A DNA stretch of 37,423 nt from Parcubacteria group bacterium Gr01-1014_29. GTDB lineage: Bacteria; Patescibacteriota; Minisyncoccia; Ryanbacterales; 2-02-FULL-48-12. This document shows, in pieces, positions 32,618 through 37,423 of the stretch. Position 1 is the first letter of the stretch, and each line of letters opens with the position of its first letter. Location: NCBI GenBank assembly GCA_007376195.1, contig VMFT01000006.1:1-37423 (forward strand). Reading direction: 5' to 3'. Below the pieces are notes generated by a model. That model was not told the origin of the DNA and made no database searches. It was given only the letters and a program-made list of their open reading frames with translations. A program made the translations under genes and the position numbers.

Positions 32618-33475
32618 ATGTCTTGGCGGAAAAAAGTTGTAATTTTCGTGCTGGCGGTTTCGGTGTTTTTTGTATGGTATGCGGTATTTGCCGAAAGCCG
32701 CGACGGGCTTATGGTGTATTTTTTTGATGTCGGGCAGGGAGATAGTATTTTTATACAGGTGGAAAACGGAACGCAGATTTTAATTGATGGCGGCCCCGAC
32801 GATGCGGTGCTCGCGGAGCTTGGGCGCGTGATGCCGTTTTACGACCGCACTATTGATATGGTAGTGCTTACACATCCCGATGCCGATCACCTAAACGGCC
32901 TTGTGGAAGTATTGGAGAGGTATCGTGTAAAAACGGTGTTGGAAACGGGCGTCAAACACGAAACAGCGCAATACGCGGAATGGAACAAGCGCCTTTCCGA
33001 GCGGGGTATACCCATTGTGCATGCGGTGCGGGGCCAGGTATTTAGAATAGACGACGGGCTTATGCTTTCCGTGCTCGCCCCGTTTTCTTCACAGAACGAA
33101 AAAGAGGCAAAAAAAATAAATAACACCGGCGTTGTGGCGCGTCTTGACTATTATGACACCTCGTTGCTGTTTACTGCTGATATCGAAAAGGATATAGAAG
33201 AAATACTTGCGGCGGTGTTTGCAGATAGCATAGACGCGGATGTTTTAAAAGTCGCGCATCATGGTTCAAAAACTTCAAGCGTGGCGGATTTTCTTGCTGC
33301 GGTAACGCCGGAAGCCGCGGTGATATCGGTTGGGAAGTCCAACAGATACGGCCATCCCGCGCCGGAGGTGCTTAATCGCTTTGAAAATATAAAGGCGAGA
33401 ATATTTCGTACAGATATTGATGGCGCTGTTGTTTTGCGCGCGGATGAAAACGGGTATGCATTTATCCGGCAATGA
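32618..33475 (+). CDS. ComEC-like metallo-beta-lactamase-fold hydrolase, membrane-anchored
   Basis: The 285-residue protein has an N-terminal membrane helix (about 6-24) and then a metallo-beta-lactamase domain: YFFDVGQGDS, DGGPDD, the metal motif H86-P-D-A-D90-H91, KKINNTGVV, KVAHHGSKTSS and GHPAPEVL. These are features of the C-terminal domain of ComEC, but the channel-forming domain is absent. In ComEC the domain is thought to hydrolyse or bind incoming DNA at the outer face. A free-standing version next to surface nucleases would fit DNA scavenging. The stop overlaps an in-frame upstream extension of the next gene. No ribosome binding site is seen. Confidence 0.85.
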   Translation: MSWRKKVVIFVLAVSVFFVWYAVFAESRDGLMVYFFDVGQGDSIFIQVENGTQILIDGGPDDAVLAELGRVMPFYDRTIDMVVLTHPDADHLNGLVEVLERYRVKTVLETGVKHETAQYAEWNKRLSERGIPIVHAVRGQVFRIDDGLMLSVLAPFSSQNEKEAKKINNTGVVARLDYYDTSLLFTADIEKDIEEILAAVFADSIDADVLKVAHHGSKTSSVADFLAAVTPEAAVISVGKSNRYGHPAPEVLNRFENIKARIFRTDIDGAVVLRADENGYAFIRQ

Positions 33476-33516
33476 TATTCTTGCCCATTTTCCTATGGTT
33501 CTGTATGATGGGAAAT

Positions 33517-34593
33517 ATGGCAAAAAGCTTTGATTTCCCTATTTTTAAAACAAAAATTGATGGAGAGGAGCGGAAATTTTCCCTGGAAGATCCCGCAAGT
33601 CGGCGGAAGTATTTTGATGCGAAGGCCGGGCCGGAGATAGAAAAAATACGTGGGTACCTGCAAAACAATACGTTTGTCGGGTTTCTTCTTGGTAAGAAGA
33701 ATTCTGGAAAGGGAACGTATTCGAAGCTTTTTATGGAGGCAGTGGGAAAAGAACACATGGCTCATATTTCGGTGGGAGACATTGTGCGTTCGGTGCATGA
33801 TGATCTTGCGGATAGCACAAAAAAAGAGGAGCTTATCGTATTTCTCCGCCGTCGGTATCGGGGTTTTATTGCCGTGGAGCAGGCGCTAGACGTGATAACA
33901 GGGCGTGACACAAAAACATTGCTTCCTACGGAGGTAATACTTGCGCTTGTAGAACGGGAAATTGGTAAACTCGAGCACAAGGCAATTTTTGTGGATGGGT
34001 TTCCACGGAACTTGGATCAGGTTTCATACGCGCTCTTTTTCCGCGCCATTATCGGGTATCGCGACGACCCTGACTTTTTCGTTTTTATAGATGTTCCTGA
34101 AACGGTAATAGACGAGCGCATGAAGTACCGCGTTGTGTGCCCCATCTGCCATGTTCCTCGCAGCACAAAACTTCTTCGGACGAAAGATATTGAGTACGAT
34201 GCTGAAAGTAAGGAATTCCATCTTTTGTGTGATAACCCGGAATGTAAAGGAACGCGCATGGTTGCCAAAGAAGGAGATGAGTTGGGGATTGAGGCCATTC
34301 GCGATAGAATTGAAGTCGACGGTGAAATTATGGGTATGTTGAGCGGTTTGAACGGAGTGCCAAAAGTGCATTTGCGCAATGCCATACCGGTTACTGCGGC
34401 TAAAGAATACGTAGATGATTATGAAATAACGCCAAGCTACCGTTACGAATGGGATGAACAAACACGTCAGGTCCGCGTTATAGAAGAACCATGGATTGTG
34501 AAAGATGAGAAAGGGGTTGAGTCATATAGCTTGCTTCCTGCTGCAGTTGTAGTTTCGCTTATTAAACAAATAGTAGCGGCATTAGGGTTGTAA
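33517..34593 (+). CDS. adenylate-kinase-like nucleoside monophosphate kinase with zinc motif (358 aa)
   Basis: An ATG at 33517 (GGGA four bases upstream) is preferred over an in-frame start at 33472 that would overlap the previous gene. The protein has a P-loop variant GKKNSGKGT (59-67) with K65, a DGFPRNLDQ segment as in adenylate kinase, and a cysteine pair CPIC plus a second Cys pair in CDNPECKG, forming a zinc-finger LID. It is longer than canonical adenylate kinase (about 215) at both ends, with a roughly 50-residue N-terminal extension. It likely phosphorylates AMP or another NMP. The divergent P-loop and extra length leave substrate and activity unproven. Confidence 0.7.
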   Translation: MAKSFDFPIFKTKIDGEERKFSLEDPASRRKYFDAKAGPEIEKIRGYLQNNTFVGFLLGKKNSGKGTYSKLFMEAVGKEHMAHISVGDIVRSVHDDLADSTKKEELIVFLRRRYRGFIAVEQALDVITGRDTKTLLPTEVILALVEREIGKLEHKAIFVDGFPRNLDQVSYALFFRAIIGYRDDPDFFVFIDVPETVIDERMKYRVVCPICHVPRSTKLLRTKDIEYDAESKEFHLLCDNPECKGTRMVAKEGDELGIEAIRDRIEVDGEIMGMLSGLNGVPKVHLRNAIPVTAAKEYVDDYEITPSYRYEWDEQTRQVRVIEEPWIVKDEKGVESYSLLPAAVVVSLIKQIVAALGL

Positions 34594-34600
34594 TGATCAT

Positions 34601-35005
34601 ATGCGTCGCATAGGAGCAAAAACAATTATTATTTTCTTGCTTGTGATACTTGCCATTCATATTCTTTCCACTGTATATGGCTGGTATCACACATCCTGGT
34701 GGATAGATATCACACTTCATTTTCTTGGCGGCGCATGGGTGGCAACGCTCTTTTTTTACGTTCAAGAGCGGCACGTGCCTTCTTTTAGCGTGACACCATG
34801 GTGGTTTTCGATAGTCGTTGCGGTGAGTTTTGTCATGCTCGTCGGCGTAGGGTGGGAATGGCTTGAATTTTGTTTTGATTATTTTTTCGCAAAAGACGAT
34901 TTTATGTTGCGCGCGCAACTTGGTCTTGCCGATACGATGGGAGATTTGCTGATGGATTTTATTGGTGGGCTTATTGTTGGGGCTTATTTTATTTTTAAGC
35001 GTTAG
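34601..35005 (+). CDS. small YjdF/DUF2238-like membrane protein (134 aa)
   Basis: Four hydrophobic segments (about 7-25, 35-52, 67-83 and 113-131) are separated by WWIDITLHFLGGAW, VGVGWEWLEF and DTMGDLLMDFIGG. The conserved D-x-x-x-H-F-x-G, W-E-W-x-E and D-x-x-x-D-x-x-x-D-F-x-G pattern resembles YjdF/DUF2238 inner-membrane proteins of unknown function; the assignment is from memory. It starts 7 bases after the kinase and ends 3 bases before the beta-CASP gene, so it is within an operon. Confidence 0.65.
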   Translation: MRRIGAKTIIIFLLVILAIHILSTVYGWYHTSWWIDITLHFLGGAWVATLFFYVQERHVPSFSVTPWWFSIVVAVSFVMLVGVGWEWLEFCFDYFFAKDDFMLRAQLGLADTMGDLLMDFIGGLIVGAYFIFKR

Positions 35006-35008
35006 CGT

Positions 35009-36370
35009 ATGATACGATTATTTTTTTACGGCGGCGCGCAGGAGGTGACCGGCGCTTGCTATCTTCTTGAGACGGATCACGCGCGGATTCTTATAGACTG
35101 TGGCATGTTCCAGTGTCCCCGTTTTTGTGAGAAAAAAAACGTGGAGGATTTTCCGTTTGACCCCGCTTCTATCGATGCGTTGATAGTCACGCATGCTCAT
35201 ATTGACCACATAGGCCGCGTGCCGAAACTCGCGCGGCACGGGTTTCGCGGCCGCATATATTCAACCCACCCAACCAAAGATTTTGCCGACCTCATGCTCC
35301 GCGACAGTCTTGGTATTTTGGAAAAAGAAGCGCGGTCGGAGAATGAGAGTGTATTCTACGATGAGAAAAATATTGATACGGCGCTTTCGCTGTGGGAAGG
35401 AAAGAAATATGGCGAAGATTTTTTTATAAAGAGCACGCGCGTCCGTTTAAAGAACGCGGCTCATATTTTAGGCTCTGCCATTGTGGAACTCACGATTGGC
35501 AGCGGTACGGACGCAAAGTCCATCGTGTTTACGGGCGATCTGGGAAACTCTCCCACGCCCCTGCTCGACCCGCTTGAGTATAGTACTGGCGCGCAGTTTT
35601 TGGTTATAGAATCGGCCTATGGCGACCGCGTGCACGAAGATCGAACACAACGAAAGACCAAACTTGAACGCGTGATTGAAGATACGTTTCGGCGGGGCGG
35701 TACGCTTATAATTCCCGCGTTCAGTCTTGAGCGCACGCAGGAACTTCTCTACGAATTCAATGAGCTTGCGGAAAACCGTCGCATTCCGCGCGTTCCGGTG
35801 TTTTTGGATTCACCCCTTGCCATCAAGGCAACCCGCATTTACCGGAAGTACCCCCTGTACTTTAATGAGGAGGCCGAAGCGCTGTTACGAAGCGGGGACG
35901 ATCTTTTTCGCTTTCCGGGCCTTCAGATGACCGAACATACGGAAGAATCAAAAAGTATCAACGAGGTGCCTTCTCCAAAAATTATCATCGCGGGCGCGGG
36001 AATGATGCAGGGCGGCCGGATTTTGCATCACGCGAAGCGGTATTTGCCCGATCCAAAAAACACCTTGCTGTTTATCGGCTATCAGGCAGCCGGTTCTATC
36101 GGCAGGCGTTTGTATGATGGAGCCGACAGTGTGGTGATTCATGGGGAGACCGTGCCGGTTCGCGCCACCATAAAAGCGATCGGCGGGTACTCTGCGCATG
36201 CGGATTCCGACGCGTTGTTTGATTTTGTGGAACACACGGCCGATACTCTCCAAAAAATATTTGTGGTACAGGGAGAGCCTGTCGCCGCGCTGTATCTGGT
36301 ACAACGCGTGCGCGACAATTTGGGCGTGGACGCGGTAGCGCCGAAGTATGGGGAGAGTTTTGCCTTGTAG
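35009..36370 (+). CDS. beta-CASP metallo-beta-lactamase ribonuclease (CPSF73/YSH1-like)
   Basis: The 453-residue protein begins MIRLFFYGGAQEVTGACYLL and has the metal motif H62-A-H64-I-D66-H67 (VTHAHIDHIG), later AAHILGSAIVEL, FTGDLGN and a C-terminal GYSAHADSDALFDF. The middle holds a beta-CASP domain with LIIPAFSLERTQELL and IAGAGMMQGGRILHH. This order defines RNA-processing exo/endonucleases related to archaeal/eukaryotic CPSF73. It would trim or cleave RNA. It starts 3 bases after the membrane protein gene and ends before the promoter of the LOG-like gene. Confidence 0.92.
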   Translation: MIRLFFYGGAQEVTGACYLLETDHARILIDCGMFQCPRFCEKKNVEDFPFDPASIDALIVTHAHIDHIGRVPKLARHGFRGRIYSTHPTKDFADLMLRDSLGILEKEARSENESVFYDEKNIDTALSLWEGKKYGEDFFIKSTRVRLKNAAHILGSAIVELTIGSGTDAKSIVFTGDLGNSPTPLLDPLEYSTGAQFLVIESAYGDRVHEDRTQRKTKLERVIEDTFRRGGTLIIPAFSLERTQELLYEFNELAENRRIPRVPVFLDSPLAIKATRIYRKYPLYFNEEAEALLRSGDDLFRFPGLQMTEHTEESKSINEVPSPKIIIAGAGMMQGGRILHHAKRYLPDPKNTLLFIGYQAAGSIGRRLYDGADSVVIHGETVPVRATIKAIGGYSAHADSDALFDFVEHTADTLQKIFVVQGEPVAALYLVQRVRDNLGVDAVAPKYGESFAL

Positions 36371-36411
36371 GTATGAGCGTTGTTTATAATAATTAGGTTA
36401 ATTAGAGCAAT

Positions 36412-36417
36412 TAGAAT
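36412..36417 (+). promoter_or_regulatory. -10 element of the LOG-like gene
   Basis: TAGAAT ends 7 bases before the ATG at 36425. A perfect TATAAT at 36385-36390 is an alternative that would give a leader of about 28 bases. The stretch contains repeated AATTAG units. Confidence 0.4.
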
Positions 36418-36424
36418 AATTTTC

Positions 36425-37015
36425 ATGGAGTCTTCTCCTCACTATCATCAAAAATACAAAATCTGCGTCTCGGGGGCGGCCGAAACAGAGCACTGTTCCA
36501 AAGATGCTTTAGATAAGGCAAAAGAGCTTGGGCGTGAAATAGCGCTACGCGGCGCAATTCTGGTAACGGGCGCAACCACGGGGTTTCCCTACTGGGCGGC
36601 GCGGGGAGCGAAAGAGGCCGGAGGTATTTCTATCGGCCTTTCGCCGGCCTCCACGGAGAAAGAGCATGTAGAAATGTTCAACCTGCCGCTTGATTTTATG
36701 GACATGATTATTTACACGGGTTTCGGATACCCGGGGCGCAATCTGATGCTTACCCGCGCGTCGGACGCAGTCATTATCGGATGCGGCCGGATAGGAACAC
36801 TCAACGAATTTACCATTGCGTTCGAGGACCGAAAACCCATCGGAGTACTCCTTGATTCCGGCGGAACAACCGAGTGGGTTGATGAGATTATTCGCGACTC
36901 TCACCGCGGCGAGGAAACATTGGTTGTATATGATGCAGATCCAAAAACTCTTGTAGAGAAAGTGATTGAGGCACTTATCCCGCGCGTGGACTCAAAAGAA
37001 GGTAAGGGTAATTAA
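36425..37015 (+). CDS. LOG/SLOG-family protein (Rossmann nucleotide-binding)
   Basis: The ATG at 36425 is preferred over an upstream in-frame TTG because a -10 box lies between. The 196-residue product has KICVSGAAE and LVTGATTGFPYWAARGA, like the GATTG/PY-AA segment of the TIGR00725-type SLOG group, and the nucleotide-binding GCGRIGTLNEFTIAFE, a variant of PGGxGTxxE. Relatives include cytokinin-activating phosphoribohydrolases and sensors of nucleotide ligands. The PGG is replaced by GCGR, so catalytic nucleosidase activity is uncertain; it may bind a nucleotide instead. It precedes the permease by one base. Confidence 0.72.
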   Translation: MESSPHYHQKYKICVSGAAETEHCSKDALDKAKELGREIALRGAILVTGATTGFPYWAARGAKEAGGISIGLSPASTEKEHVEMFNLPLDFMDMIIYTGFGYPGRNLMLTRASDAVIIGCGRIGTLNEFTIAFEDRKPIGVLLDSGGTTEWVDEIIRDSHRGEETLVVYDADPKTLVEKVIEALIPRVDSKEGKGN

Positions 37016-37016
37016 T

Positions 37017-37423
37017 ATGGCAGAACGCACTCGTTCCGCACTCTCCGGCCTAGGGCTCTTAGTAGGCGTTATTATCGGCGCGGGCATGTTTGTGCTCCCG
37101 TACACGATAGCGCGCGCAGGCATTGTGTGGGGGAGCGTGCATGCGGGGATTGCATTCGCGGTTCTAACGTTTATTCATCTTCTCTACGGCGGGATTGTTT
37201 TTTCAACGCCGGGTACGCACCGGCTTCCCGGATATGCAAAGATATATCTTGGCAAATGGGCCAAGAATGTATCGTTCCTTTCGGCGCTTATCGGGTTTTA
37301 TGGAGCGCTTCTCGTGTATGGGCTTTTGGGAGGCGTGTTTCTTGCTGGGCTTGCCGGAGGAGATAGTTCTTTATGGAGTTTGCTGTTTTTTGCTGTGGGA
37401 GGATGCATTCTCTTTTTTGATCT
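37017..37423 (+). CDS. amino-acid permease, partial (C-terminus beyond window edge)
   Basis: An ATG at 37017, one base after the LOG-like stop, opens a frame that runs to the window edge (135 full codons). It begins MAERTRSALSGLGLLVGVII, with GAGMFVLPYTIARAG next, the first helix of aromatic amino-acid/HAAAP or APC permeases, and has at least three more hydrophobic segments. It would import amino acids across the cytoplasmic membrane. AAGG about 10 bases upstream may serve as ribosome binding site. The family is clear, but the substrate cannot be told. Confidence 0.8.
   Translation, partial: MAERTRSALSGLGLLVGVIIGAGMFVLPYTIARAGIVWGSVHAGIAFAVLTFIHLLYGGIVFSTPGTHRLPGYAKIYLGKWAKNVSFLSALIGFYGALLVYGLLGGVFLAGLAGGDSSLWSLLFFAVGGCILFFD

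Noticed and set aside
1-37423. CRISPR array
   Set aside because: No set of regularly spaced direct repeats was found on reading the intergenic regions, and no cas gene is present.
1-37423. Recoded UGA (genetic code 25)
   Set aside because: lipB, A2M, the ComEC-like hydrolase, the SGNH hydrolase and the type II methyltransferase all end in UGA at family-appropriate lengths, and no in-frame UGA is needed inside genes.

Overview
The window most resembles a bacterial genome of the Candidate Phyla Radiation (Patescibacteria), probably a Parcubacteria-type lineage. This is an inference. It rests on tightly packed genes, many short leaders, and several protein types I associate with those genomes: membrane-anchored FAM173-type methyltransferase, stand-alone ComEC-like metallo-beta-lactamase, SNase-lamin-tail nuclease, zinc-containing adenylate-kinase-like protein, a DUF5659-like small protein. 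UGA acts as a stop at several gene ends, so the UGA-glycine code of Gracilibacteria/SR1 does not apply. No rRNA or tRNA gene was seen, so placement is tentative.

Region 1 (1 to about 11,400) looks like one AT-rich integrated mobile element whose left end lies outside the window. It carries a minus-strand block with an edge-truncated CHC2 zinc-finger primase and small proteins, a conserved hypothetical protein, a highly structured gene-less stretch (2177-2312), a membrane-anchored SNase-lamin-tail nuclease, a complete type III restriction-modification operon (Mod, a 57-residue repeat protein, a PIN nuclease, Res), a small membrane protein, a large serine recombinase and an N-terminally truncated Bro/DinD-like protein translationally coupled to it.

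Region 2 (about 11,400-15,130) returns to higher-GC DNA: a membrane-anchored beta-helix protein, a 516-base gene-less stretch with palindromic elements and a collapsed csaA-like relic, then a FAM173 methyltransferase, a MazG-like pyrophosphohydrolase, a small membrane protein and a P-loop kinase.

Region 3 (15,294-24,093) holds a 2224-residue alpha-2-macroglobulin with an intact thioester motif. It faces pbpC (penicillin-binding protein 1C) tail to tail with one base between the stop codons, an envelope protection/repair pair. Region 4 (24,201-28,707) groups lipB with E2 and a fused E1 of a 2-oxoacid dehydrogenase complex. Region 5 (28,763-30,561) is a compact AT-rich type II restriction-modification cassette. 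Region 6 (30,581 to the end) is co-directional: SGNH hydrolase, purD, ComEC-like hydrolase, adenylate-kinase-like protein, small membrane protein, beta-CASP nuclease, LOG-like protein and an edge-truncated amino-acid permease.

A recurring signal is an extended -10 box (TG-N-TAnnnT) ending 6-8 bases before the start codon of several genes, which suggests leaderless transcription. The best candidates for new biology are the PIN plus repeat-protein pair inside the type III R-M operon, the structured element at 2177-2312, and the possibly integration-split bro-recombinase unit.
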